In this document: one piece after another, positions 22,674 through 30,464 of the stretch
Layout: the number at the start of each line of letters is the position of its first letter
Numbering within the stretch: the first letter of the stretch is position 1
Virus record (IMG/VR): IMGVR_UViG_3300042569_001787
Span: 28,751 to 92,750 of that record
DNA from: a virus
DNA: 64,000 bases
Strand: one strand, 5' to 3'
The notes under the pieces: generated by a model
Database searches by the model: none
Seen by the model: the letters and a program-made list of their open reading frames with translations, nothing else
What the model was told of the DNA's origin: nothing
Made by a program: the position numbers and the translations under genes

Positions 22674-23990
22674 ATGAGTCTAAATCCAAATACAGAAAAA
22701 AACCTAAAAGTTAAAAAATTTTTAGAAAAAAAATTAGTTAGTGAAGGGTTAACTAATAATGAACGTAGTCTTTTAAGTGAGTTAAAAAATAACTTAAAAG
22801 AAGCACCTATTGATTATGAAGGGCCTGAAAGAATGGAACCTAATATTGAAAGAAAAATTACGTCAAAAGAGACGCCTTACAATAACTTTCCTGCAATCCC
22901 TAAAATGGATAAGGATTATATTGAATTAATATCATCAAAAAGATTTAAAGATTCTGTAGATAAAGTTAGAAGAGCCATGGGTGACACCAGAGTAATCCAA
23001 GGGGGTAATCCATTAAATAATTTAATGATGACCGCGATGCAATCGTTACAAACAGTTGTATCAATTCAAATGGAAAACAAAGAAGTTTTAGAACAACTTG
23101 CCGTTGATTTAGTTATTAAAGAGATGGGTATTCCTGAAGGAGCAATGCAGTTTGACGCTAAATTAGTTATGAGACCTATGGGTGCGGCAGAAGGAATGAA
23201 AGAAGAACCTGAAATGCCTAGCGAAGAAGAAATCGAAGAGTTTATGGGTGACGCCGAAACATTTGATTTAGAAAGAGCTAAAAGAAGATTTATTAACTCA
23301 CTTATTCAAGGTGCGGCGTTTAAAGGCGGTCACATGTTTAATTTAGTTTCAAGAGAACTTAATGATATTGACTCTAGATTAATGAATTTATATACCGTGT
23401 CACAATCTTTAATGGAACACGCATATTGGTTATTCCCTGATATGGAAGGAATGGCTGGTGGCGGTGGTGGTCAAATGGGACAATCAGAAGTTGATACCGA
23501 AACTGACCCACCAACAGTTAAAGCAAGAGCAATGACATTCCCGCTTTTAATTCATGAATTAGTTAAAGGTATTTACGAAATATTTGGTACTCACGGTTTA
23601 CCTGATGACCCAAAACAACAAGAAATGATTATGAGTGCTGAAGATACTTTACCGGCAGAAATTTGGGATTCTCGATTAGGTCCAATTTTTTGGGAAAAAT
23701 TCTTACAAGCTTATCCAATCGAATTGTTTGATGAAGATATGAAACACATCCAACATTACTTATTTATGAGATTTTCTAAATTAAATGCTGAAGAATTTTT
23801 TAGAGTCGCTAAACTTATACTTTCAGGTGACCCACAAGGAACTCAATTTATTCAGAGGATGGTTAATGAAATTGTTACTGAATTGAAAGAATATGACGCG
23901 GAAGAAGCGTTGAGTGGCGGTGACGATGAAGATGACGATGAAGGATTTGATGATTTCTTAAATGGACTAGGATTATCGAGACCAAAATAA
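22674..23990 (+). CDS. Conserved phage structural or packaging protein (438 aa)
   Basis: A mostly helical protein directly before the terminase. Notable blocks are NPLNNLMMTAMQSLQTVVSIQ, AVDLVIKEMGIPEGAM, LERAKRRFINSLIQGAAFKG and HAYWLFPDMEG, with a Gly-rich turn and an acidic Asp/Glu tail (GGDDEDDDEGFDDF). Position next to the large terminase would suit a small terminase, but the length and lack of a recognisable DNA-binding domain argue against that. I call it a conserved virion or packaging protein. Confidence 0.55.
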   Translation: MSLNPNTEKNLKVKKFLEKKLVSEGLTNNERSLLSELKNNLKEAPIDYEGPERMEPNIERKITSKETPYNNFPAIPKMDKDYIELISSKRFKDSVDKVRRAMGDTRVIQGGNPLNNLMMTAMQSLQTVVSIQMENKEVLEQLAVDLVIKEMGIPEGAMQFDAKLVMRPMGAAEGMKEEPEMPSEEEIEEFMGDAETFDLERAKRRFINSLIQGAAFKGGHMFNLVSRELNDIDSRLMNLYTVSQSLMEHAYWLFPDMEGMAGGGGGQMGQSEVDTETDPPTVKARAMTFPLLIHELVKGIYEIFGTHGLPDDPKQQEMIMSAEDTLPAEIWDSRLGPIFWEKFLQAYPIELFDEDMKHIQHYLFMRFSKLNAEEFFRVAKLILSGDPQGTQFIQRMVNEIVTELKEYDAEEALSGGDDEDDDEGFDDFLNGLGLSRPK

Positions 23991-23996
23991 TGAAAC

Positions 23997-25766
23997 ATGT
24001 TAAATTTATCCAAAGAACAGGTACTAATCGAGTACGTAAAATGTCATAAGGATGTAAAATACGCGTTAAGAACTTATCTACAAACCTACGACAATACAGT
24101 TTCTAAATACGTACCATTAGAATTATTTCCTGACCAAGCATCATTACTTGAAGATTACGAGAATTATAACGAAAACATCGCCCTAAAATATCGACAAGCG
24201 GGAGTATCTACAGTTACCGCCGCTTGGGCTTCGATGAAACTTTCTTTTGCTAAAAAAAATAAACCCGAAAAAGTTCTTATAATTGCTAATAAACTTGATA
24301 CGTCATTAGAAATGGCGAACAAGATTAGAGCCTTTGTTGGTCAATGGCCAAGTTGGGTTGGGGTTGACTTTGCAGTTGAAAAAAACTCACAAAAACATTA
24401 TAAATTAAATAACGGTAGTGAGGTTAAAGCCGTTGCAACATCTAAAGATGCCTTACGTGGATTTACTCCTACAATACTTGTATTTGATGAGGCGGCGTTT
24501 ATCGAGGCCGACAGTGATTTTTGGGCGGCTTGTATGGCGTCCCTATCTACAGGAGGTAAAGTAATTGTAGTCTCAACGCCAAATGGTTATGACCGAATTT
24601 ATTATGAAATATACGACCAAGCATTAAGAAACATGAATGACTTTAGGATTACTGAAATGTATTGGTTTCGTGACCCTCGTTATACAAAAGATTTATATTT
24701 AGTTAAAACCGAGGATATGATTCACTATCTTTTAAATAAAGAAGAGTACAGTGAAAAAGATATACTTAGTTGGTCACATATACCAGCATCCGAAAGAGAT
24801 TATAGTGAACTAAAAAAATTAATGGACCAAGGTTATAAACCTTGTTCTTCTTGGTTTGAGGCGATGGTTAAGAAATTAAAATATGATAAACGTAAAGTAT
24901 CTCAGGAGTTGGAATGTAACTTCTTAGGTTCAGGTGATAACGTATTTGATTCTAAAATGTTACAAACTATTAGAGAAAATTCTATTACAGAACCCAAGAA
25001 TAAAATGATGGGTAATGCTTTATGGATTTGGAAAGAACCTGTTGTTGGTCATAAATACATTATGGGGGTTGACGTATCTCGTGGGGATAGTGAAGATTTT
25101 AGCTCCTTTCAAATTATTGATTTTGATGAGAGAGAACAGGTTGCGGAATATGTTGGTAAATTACCACCAGATACTATGGCGGAAATTTGTTATAAATGGG
25201 CCAACATGTATTCATGTTTTATTGTAATTGATATTACAGGTGGGATGGGTGTTTCCACATCAAGAAAATTACAGGAAATGGGTTACAAAGACTTATATGT
25301 TGATGGTGTCGATACGGCTAATAAGTGGAAATACGATGCCAAGGCACATGAAAAAATACCAGGGATTAACTTTAACAATAAAAGGGTTCAAATTATCGCG
25401 TCATTTGAAGAGGGGGTGAGACATGGATTTAAAATTTATAGTTCAAGACTTTTTAATGAAATGAATACGTTCATCTACATTAATGGCCGTCCTGACCACC
25501 AAAAAGGACATCATGACGATTTAATTATGTCGGTGGCTATGGCAACTTACGTTGCCGAGTCTTCATTTAGTAATTTGACTAAGGTTGTTGAGCACACTAA
25601 AGCGATGATTGAGGCTTGGGCGGTTAATAATAATGACCAAACATCAAAAAAATTAGAATTTAATCCTGTTATACCGCACATGTCTGAAAGAATTAATCAG
25701 TATAACAGTCAGAACATGTCTAGAGAAGATTATCAAAAGTATGGTTGGTTATTTGGCGTTAGATAA
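23997..25766 (+). CDS. Terminase large subunit (gp17-like)
   Basis: The 589-residue protein contains the ATPase and nuclease halves of a large terminase. The ATPase has the adenine-binding region DQASLLEDYENYNENIALKY, a P-loop-like YRQAGVSTVTAAW (near residue 64), Walker B ILVFDEAAFIE and the coupling motif VSTPNG. The nuclease has three Asp clusters: IMGVDVSRGDSEDFS, CFIVIDITGG and KGHHDDLIMSVAMA. It packages DNA into proheads and makes headful cuts. The P-loop lacks the usual Lys before Ser/Thr but keeps the leading Arg. Next come a small gene and the portal, as in T4-like phages. Confidence 0.95.
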   Translation: MLNLSKEQVLIEYVKCHKDVKYALRTYLQTYDNTVSKYVPLELFPDQASLLEDYENYNENIALKYRQAGVSTVTAAWASMKLSFAKKNKPEKVLIIANKLDTSLEMANKIRAFVGQWPSWVGVDFAVEKNSQKHYKLNNGSEVKAVATSKDALRGFTPTILVFDEAAFIEADSDFWAACMASLSTGGKVIVVSTPNGYDRIYYEIYDQALRNMNDFRITEMYWFRDPRYTKDLYLVKTEDMIHYLLNKEEYSEKDILSWSHIPASERDYSELKKLMDQGYKPCSSWFEAMVKKLKYDKRKVSQELECNFLGSGDNVFDSKMLQTIRENSITEPKNKMMGNALWIWKEPVVGHKYIMGVDVSRGDSEDFSSFQIIDFDEREQVAEYVGKLPPDTMAEICYKWANMYSCFIVIDITGGMGVSTSRKLQEMGYKDLYVDGVDTANKWKYDAKAHEKIPGINFNNKRVQIIASFEEGVRHGFKIYSSRLFNEMNTFIYINGRPDHQKGHHDDLIMSVAMATYVAESSFSNLTKVVEHTKAMIEAWAVNNNDQTSKKLEFNPVIPHMSERINQYNSQNMSREDYQKYGWLFGVR

Positions 25767-25775
25767 TATTTATTA
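25766..25775 (+). promoter_or_regulatory. Late-promoter-like motif
   Basis: ATATTTATTA at the end of the terminase gene, 12 bases before ATG 25788. Confidence 0.5.
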
Positions 25776-25787
25776 ATAAAACATCAC

Positions 25788-25943
25788 ATGGGATTAACTT
25801 CTAGAAAAAAATCGGGGAATAAGATTAATGGTAGTAAATTAAACGTGCCTGGTCAGGGTATTAGTAATGTTAAACCTGGTGGTGATAATAAAATAAACCA
25901 ACAAAAAGGTGACCCTAACAGAAAAAAAGGTAATCAAAATTAA
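25788..25943 (+). CDS. Small basic Gly/Asn/Lys-rich protein (51 aa)
   Basis: ATG-initiated frame between terminase and portal: MGLTSRKKSGNKINGSKLNV, then repeated PG and KKG turns to the TAA stop. It has its own late-type motif and the spacing of a real gene. The sequence looks disordered and positively charged. It may bind DNA or the portal. Not a known family. Confidence 0.5.
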   Translation: MGLTSRKKSGNKINGSKLNVPGQGISNVKPGGDNKINQQKGDPNRKKGNQN

Positions 25944-25969
25944 CTATTTAATTATAGATAATTAGAATT

Positions 25970-25979
25970 AAATTTATTA
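25970..25979 (+). promoter_or_regulatory. Late-promoter-like motif
   Basis: AAATTTATTA, directly before the portal ATG at 25981. Confidence 0.35.
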
Positions 25980-25980
25980 T

Positions 25981-27804
25981 ATGGAAAATAATCAAAATAA
26001 TCAATTTACAGTTTGGCAGAGGTTATCCCAAGCTTTTGGGCCTAACGCCCTGTTAAATCAAGATTATCCAACATATAATTTAGACAAGACTGAGTTATTA
26101 AAAACATCATCAAAACAGGAATACGAAAGAGAAAAACTACAAGCTCAACAAACGTTTTACTTAGCCAATCAATGGACAAAAATTGAGAGTAACTTATATA
26201 CTCAAGCGGTTTATTATGAACCAACAAGATTAGCATCATTCTATGATTACGAATCTATGGAATATACTCCCGAAATTTCGGCGGCTTTAGATATCTACGG
26301 TGAAGAATCAACAACTGTTGACCAAAATGGATACATGTTACAAATTTATTCAGAATCTAAACGTATTAAATCAATCTTAATTGATTTATTTAATAATGTT
26401 TTAGACATCAATACTAATTTACCAATGTGGACAAGAAATACCGCAAAATACGGTGATAATTTCGTTTATCTAAAATTAGACGCCGAGAAAGGTATTGTTG
26501 GTTGTATGCAATTACCAAATATTGAGATTGAACGACTTGAAAGAGGTATGGCGGCAAAATCTGCAAACGTTGAGGAACCCGTAGAAAACAAAGGTTTAAG
26601 ATTTAAGTGGAAAGCTAAAGACATGGAATTTAATTCATGGGAAATTGCTCACTTTAGATTATTAGGTGATGATAGAAAATTACCTTATGGTACTTCTATG
26701 TTAGAAAAAGCAAGACGTATTTGGAAACAATTATTATTGTCGGAAGACGCAATGTTAATCTATCGAACTTCAAGAGCACCTGAAAGACGTGTATTTAAAG
26801 TTTTTGTTGGTAACATGGACGATAAAGATGTTGAGTCATATGTACAACGTGTTGCAAACAAATTTAAACGTAGTCAGGTGGTTGATAGTCAATCAGGTAA
26901 TGTTGATATGAGATTTAACCAAATGGCGGTTGACCAAGATTATTTTATTCCTGTTCGTGACCAAGCAGCGCCAAATCCAATTGATACTTTACCTGGAGCT
27001 CAGAACCTTTCTGAAATTGCTGATATTGAATACATCCAAAAGAAATTATTAACCGCACTTCGGGTACCTAAGGCGTTTTTAGGGTTTGAGGAAGTAGTTG
27101 GTGATGGTAAGAATTTATCATTACAAGACATCCGTTTTGCAAGAACAATTAATAGAATTCAAAAATCTATGATTGCAGAAATGAATAAAATCGCTATCAT
27201 ACATTTATTCTTATTAGGTTTTGAAGATGAATTATCAAACTTTACCTTAGGATTAACTAATCCATCAACACAAGCCGATTTATTAAAAATTGATGTTTGG
27301 AAAGAAAAAGTTTTATTATACAAAGATGCTGTAACGGCAATCGAGGGTATTGCACCAGTGTCAGTGACTTGGGCTAAGAAACATGTACTAGGATTCTCGG
27401 ATGAAGAAATTAAATTAGATTTGCAACAACAACGTGTTGAAAAAGCCGTTGGGGCAGAATTAACTAATACCGCAACTATTATCAACCATACAGGAGTATT
27501 TGATAATATTGACAAATTATATGGTGTTAAATCAGGCTCAACTCAAAATGTGGGGGCGACCCCACCACCTTTAGGAGGATTAGGAGGTCCTGAAGATACT
27601 GGCGGAGGAGCACCACCACCACCTCCAGGTCCTGAAATAGGTGGTGACGCGGGGATAACACCTGAGTCATTTAAACGTGATAATTTATCAATTTTATTAG
27701 AAAGTGATAACTTAACAGAGTCAGATTCATTTATTGATTTATCTAAAGCAAGAAATTCTTTAGGTGAAATAGAGAAAGAATTAAACAAAATTCTAAAAGA
27801 TTGA
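25981..27804 (+). CDS. Portal protein (gp20-like)
   Basis: The 607-residue protein follows the T4 gp20 plan: an N-terminal arm, YYEPTRLASFYDYESMEYTPEISAALDIY, WTRNTAKYGDNFVYLKL, DDRKLPYGTSMLEKARRIWKQL, YRTSRAPERRVFKVFVGN and DYFIPVR...PIDTLPGAQNLSEIADIEYIQKKLL, then a long helix region (crown). The C-terminus has Pro/Gly-rich runs and a tail LGEIEKELNKIL. It forms the dodecameric ring at the capsid vertex through which DNA is packaged and the neck attaches. Confidence 0.93.
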   Translation: MENNQNNQFTVWQRLSQAFGPNALLNQDYPTYNLDKTELLKTSSKQEYEREKLQAQQTFYLANQWTKIESNLYTQAVYYEPTRLASFYDYESMEYTPEISAALDIYGEESTTVDQNGYMLQIYSESKRIKSILIDLFNNVLDINTNLPMWTRNTAKYGDNFVYLKLDAEKGIVGCMQLPNIEIERLERGMAAKSANVEEPVENKGLRFKWKAKDMEFNSWEIAHFRLLGDDRKLPYGTSMLEKARRIWKQLLLSEDAMLIYRTSRAPERRVFKVFVGNMDDKDVESYVQRVANKFKRSQVVDSQSGNVDMRFNQMAVDQDYFIPVRDQAAPNPIDTLPGAQNLSEIADIEYIQKKLLTALRVPKAFLGFEEVVGDGKNLSLQDIRFARTINRIQKSMIAEMNKIAIIHLFLLGFEDELSNFTLGLTNPSTQADLLKIDVWKEKVLLYKDAVTAIEGIAPVSVTWAKKHVLGFSDEEIKLDLQQQRVEKAVGAELTNTATIINHTGVFDNIDKLYGVKSGSTQNVGATPPPLGGLGGPEDTGGGAPPPPPGPEIGGDAGITPESFKRDNLSILLESDNLTESDSFIDLSKARNSLGEIEKELNKILKD

Positions 27805-27813
27805 TATTTATAA
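27804..27813 (+). promoter_or_regulatory. Late-promoter-like motif
   Basis: ATATTTATAA, ten bases before ATG 27824. Confidence 0.5.
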
Positions 27814-27823
27814 ATAAAAAGAG

Positions 27824-28543
27824 ATGACAAATTTTGGAATAATTAAATCAAAGATTGAAGATGTGTTATTAGAGTCATATAAAAATGACACATTTAAAGA
27901 AGAATTCAAAAAATTTAAAAAGTTAGTTTTAGAAAATAAAAAGATACGCAAACTTTTTTATTTGTATGATGATTTATCTTCTAATAAAGGATTGGCAGAA
28001 TCTATTGTTGACGATTATGTGAATGAATGTATTACCATTTATGAAAATACCATTAATAAAATACAAGAGTCGGATATTACCCCACTAAAGTTATGGGTTA
28101 AAAATTCTAAAGTTGTTAATCAGTATAATAATATTGATAATTTATTCTCAAGAGATATTTTAACAATTGAATCAAGAATAACAAGTAAAAAACTTATTTC
28201 TGAAACTATTAAGAAATTACCTATCAAGAAAACAGACACCGTTCAAATTCCGTTAACCTCTATGGTAAACATTGCAAATAAAACAATCTCAAATTTTATT
28301 GAGTCATTGAGTGAGTCAGATAAAAAAGAATTAACAAAATTTTTATCTGAAGATGATGTTACTTTAAATCAAAAATTTGATAATGTTAAAGAAAGTGTTG
28401 TGAATAAATTAACTGAAATGAAAAATAATAATAAGGACAAGTCAACTCAAATAAGAATTGATGAAACTCTTGATAAAGTAATATCAGAAAAATACGACAA
28501 GTTAACTTATTTCAAACTTAAAAGTTTGAATGAGAATCTTTAA
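27824..28543 (+). CDS. Putative prohead core protein (239 aa)
   Basis: Helical, Lys/Glu/Asn-rich, without recognised domain. It begins MTNFGIIKSKIEDVLLESYKND; VLLE followed by Ser is close to the T4 prohead protease cleavage pattern. It occupies the place between portal and protease where T4 has the head core proteins gp67 and gp68. It overlaps the convergent bS21 gene by four bases. A core or head-cargo role is inference from position and the N-terminal segment. Confidence 0.55.
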   Translation: MTNFGIIKSKIEDVLLESYKNDTFKEEFKKFKKLVLENKKIRKLFYLYDDLSSNKGLAESIVDDYVNECITIYENTINKIQESDITPLKLWVKNSKVVNQYNNIDNLFSRDILTIESRITSKKLISETIKKLPIKKTDTVQIPLTSMVNIANKTISNFIESLSESDKKELTKFLSEDDVTLNQKFDNVKESVVNKLTEMKNNNKDKSTQIRIDETLDKVISEKYDKLTYFKLKSLNENL

Positions 28544-28734
28544 TCATTGTTTGATTTATATTTTTTTTGTACGTATTTTGCTTTTGAAATTTCATTTCTC
28601 CTTTTAACGGATTTTTTTTGGAATTCTTTTCTCTCGTTTAATTCTCTACTTTGTCTTGTCTTTATAACTTTACTTTTGTAAATTTTTAACGCTTTTTCAA
28701 GAGTTACATTCTTTCCTACTTTTACTATTAACAT
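28540..28734 (-). CDS. rpsU: Ribosomal protein bS21 homologue
   Basis: The 64-residue protein reads MLIVKVGKNVTLEKALKIYK at its start, then RQSRELNERKEFQKKSVKRR and a Lys-rich C-terminal helix with KAKYVQKKYK. This matches bS21 along its whole length, and the SVKRRxxIxKAxYVQ block is like the Bacteroidota form. In Bacteroidota, bS21 with bS18 and bS6 holds the 16S rRNA 3' end so that the anti-Shine-Dalgarno is hidden. A phage copy could replace the host subunit and change which mRNAs are translated. It is encoded against the surrounding head genes. Confidence 0.88.
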   Translation of the reverse strand: MLIVKVGKNVTLEKALKIYKSKVIKTRQSRELNERKEFQKKSVKRRNEISKAKYVQKKYKSNND

Positions 28735-28748
28735 ATTTTTTTGAGTTT

Positions 28749-28758
28749 ATATTTATTT
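28749..28758 (+). promoter_or_regulatory. Late-promoter-like motif
   Basis: ATATTTATTT, about 63 bases before ATG 28822, within the bS21 upstream region. Confidence 0.35.
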
Positions 28759-28821
28759 TGACTATTGCTGTAAATATACCTATTTTTCTAAAAACAATAA
28801 ACTTAAAAATTATGAAATTTA

Positions 28822-29292
28822 ATGAAAAAGGGGAAAACCTCACATATTCACGGATTCAACACCGCCAAAATAATATATGGAACAGTTGATTCGATGAATT
28901 TTAAGTCACTCTATCTTAACATCCAAACATGGGTGGAACCGACCACAGAGTGTCAAAATTGGTCACGGACAGTTCTTAATATGAACAGAGCCATAAAACA
29001 TTCAATCTACGAATCCTTAGATAAAGAGTTATTTGATGATAAATTTATAGTGGATTTAGATTTAAGGTCCAGCGGACTAAATCAAGGTAAAAAATCTTTT
29101 ATGAATTTAGAGATTAATTTCTTTTTGAATCATGAAGGGCATGACTTTAAATCAAAAGAAATTAAAGAGTCTCTTAAAGATATTACTACTAGAATTTTTT
29201 ACGAAAACTTTATAGGTAACAATTACTTTAACTTTTATCTAACTAAAAAAATCAAAACAAACGATGAGATGCTACAATTAGAGAATGTTTAA
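28822..29292 (+). CDS. Unknown head-region protein (156 aa)
   Basis: Begins MKKGKTSHIHGFNTAKIIYG and has LNIQTWVEPTTECQNWSRTVLNMNRAIKHSIY and FMNLEINFFLNHEGHDF. It looks like an alpha-beta domain. The short out-of-frame ATG at 28812 ends early and is not used. The place directly before the prohead protease suggests a role in head or neck assembly. No known family. Confidence 0.55.
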   Translation: MKKGKTSHIHGFNTAKIIYGTVDSMNFKSLYLNIQTWVEPTTECQNWSRTVLNMNRAIKHSIYESLDKELFDDKFIVDLDLRSSGLNQGKKSFMNLEINFFLNHEGHDFKSKEIKESLKDITTRIFYENFIGNNYFNFYLTKKIKTNDEMLQLENV

Positions 29293-29301
29293 TATTTATA
29301 T
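29292..29301 (+). promoter_or_regulatory. Late-promoter-like motif
   Basis: ATATTTATAT, 20 bases before ATG 29322 of the prohead protease gene. Confidence 0.45.
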
Positions 29302-29321
29302 AAAACCTTTGGTGGTTATAA

Positions 29322-30077
29322 ATGAAAATTTGTGGTAAAAAAATGGATAATTTAAAAATTAATATTAATAACGAGTTGAATAAAAAATCAATTCTTGTTG
29401 AATACGATGCGGGATATATTAATCCAAATGACAATCGTAACGAAAAGTTAATTAGAGAATCTAAAGGTAATATGTTAGACCATTCTAAACCATTTGAATT
29501 TTATGCGGTATTACAAAAATATAACACCCCAAATAGAAATGGTAGAATATATCCTGAACGTATTTTAAAAAGAGAAGCGGAAAACTATAAAAAAATGATA
29601 GAAAAAGGTACAGCTCTTTCAGAGTTAAATCATCCTGAATCATCATTAATTGACTTAGATAGAGTATCTCACGCAATAAATGAAATATGGTGGGAAGGAC
29701 CTATATTAATGGGTAAGATACAATTACTCACTTCACCAGGATTCCACGAAAGAGGTATTGTATCAACTAAAGGAGATTTGGCGGCTAACTACCTAAGACA
29801 AGGTGTTACCTTAGGAATTTCTTCAAGAGGGGTGGGTTCCCTTAAAAAAGTTGGTGAACAGAATGAAGTACAAGAAGATTTTGAATTAATCTGTTTTGAC
29901 TTAGTATCATCACCATCAACACCTGGAGCATACTTATTCCAAAATCCTGAAGATAGATTTAACTTTGATGAGAACTTGGAAGAAGAGAAAAAAATGTCGG
30001 TAGAAAGAAATGTTGGTGAAAATGGTAACAAATCACTTGACTTAATGAGAAAATTAACCGATTATTTAGGAAATTAA
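29322..30077 (+). CDS. Prohead protease (gp21-like)
   Basis: Two in-frame starts exist (29322 and 29343, MDNLKI); the second is equally plausible. The core follows the phage prohead serine protease fold: FYAVLQKYNTPNRNGRIYP, the catalytic His in ALSELNHPESS, IWWEGPILMGKIQLL, and the catalytic Ser in LGISSRGVGS. The C-terminal part is charged and ends KLTDYLGN. It cleaves scaffold, capsid protein and internal proteins after (L/I)xE during maturation. It stands in T4 order, before scaffold and capsid genes. Confidence 0.9.
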   Translation: MKICGKKMDNLKININNELNKKSILVEYDAGYINPNDNRNEKLIRESKGNMLDHSKPFEFYAVLQKYNTPNRNGRIYPERILKREAENYKKMIEKGTALSELNHPESSLIDLDRVSHAINEIWWEGPILMGKIQLLTSPGFHERGIVSTKGDLAANYLRQGVTLGISSRGVGSLKKVGEQNEVQEDFELICFDLVSSPSTPGAYLFQNPEDRFNFDENLEEEKKMSVERNVGENGNKSLDLMRKLTDYLGN

Positions 30078-30090
30078 AAAAATTTATAAC

Positions 30091-30300
30091 ATGGACGAAA
30101 AGTATTTTATTGCAAAAATCACAACCGATATGATTGATGAAAAATCGGGAAAACTTAAAAAATTAAGAGAAGAAAAATTAGTAAAAGGTTATAACCCTAC
30201 TGATGTTGAGGCCAAAGTAACTAAAGTTTACGAAAACTACACACAGGATTGGAGATTAACGGCAATTGTTGAAAGTAAAATTGATGAGGTGATAGAATAA
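30091..30300 (+). CDS. Small conserved phage protein (69 aa)
   Basis: Thirteen bases after the protease gene. MDEKYFIAKITTDMIDEKSG, then YNPTDVEAKVTKVYENYTQDWRLTAIVESKIDEVIE. It resembles small alpha-beta phage proteins that alternate a strand pair and a helix. Function unknown, probably cotranscribed with the protease. A terminator follows. Confidence 0.6.
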   Translation: MDEKYFIAKITTDMIDEKSGKLKKLREEKLVKGYNPTDVEAKVTKVYENYTQDWRLTAIVESKIDEVIE

Positions 30301-30322
30301 AATTTTCACATTTCGATAATAA

Positions 30323-30350
30323 TAAAAAGGGGGCATTAGTCCCCTTTTTT
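30323..30350 (+). terminator. Rho-independent terminator
   Basis: AAAAAGGGG and CCCCTTTTTT around GCATTAGT. Confidence 0.85.
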
Positions 30351-30434
30351 GTTTTTTTTAAAAATGACACTATTTATAATAAATTAAAAACCAATTATTA
30401 AATTAGTTTAATTAAAACTTTTTTAACATTGGGG

Positions 30435-30444
30435 ATATTTATAT
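30435..30444 (+). promoter_or_regulatory. Late-promoter-like motif
   Basis: ATATTTATAT, 20 bases before the scaffold ATG at 30465. Confidence 0.5.
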
Positions 30445-30464
30445 AGTAAATTAAAAACATACAA

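Noticed and set aside
22674-23990. Small terminase subunit
   Set aside because: The position fits, but 438 residues with an acidic tail and no DNA-binding motif do not match gp16-type proteins.
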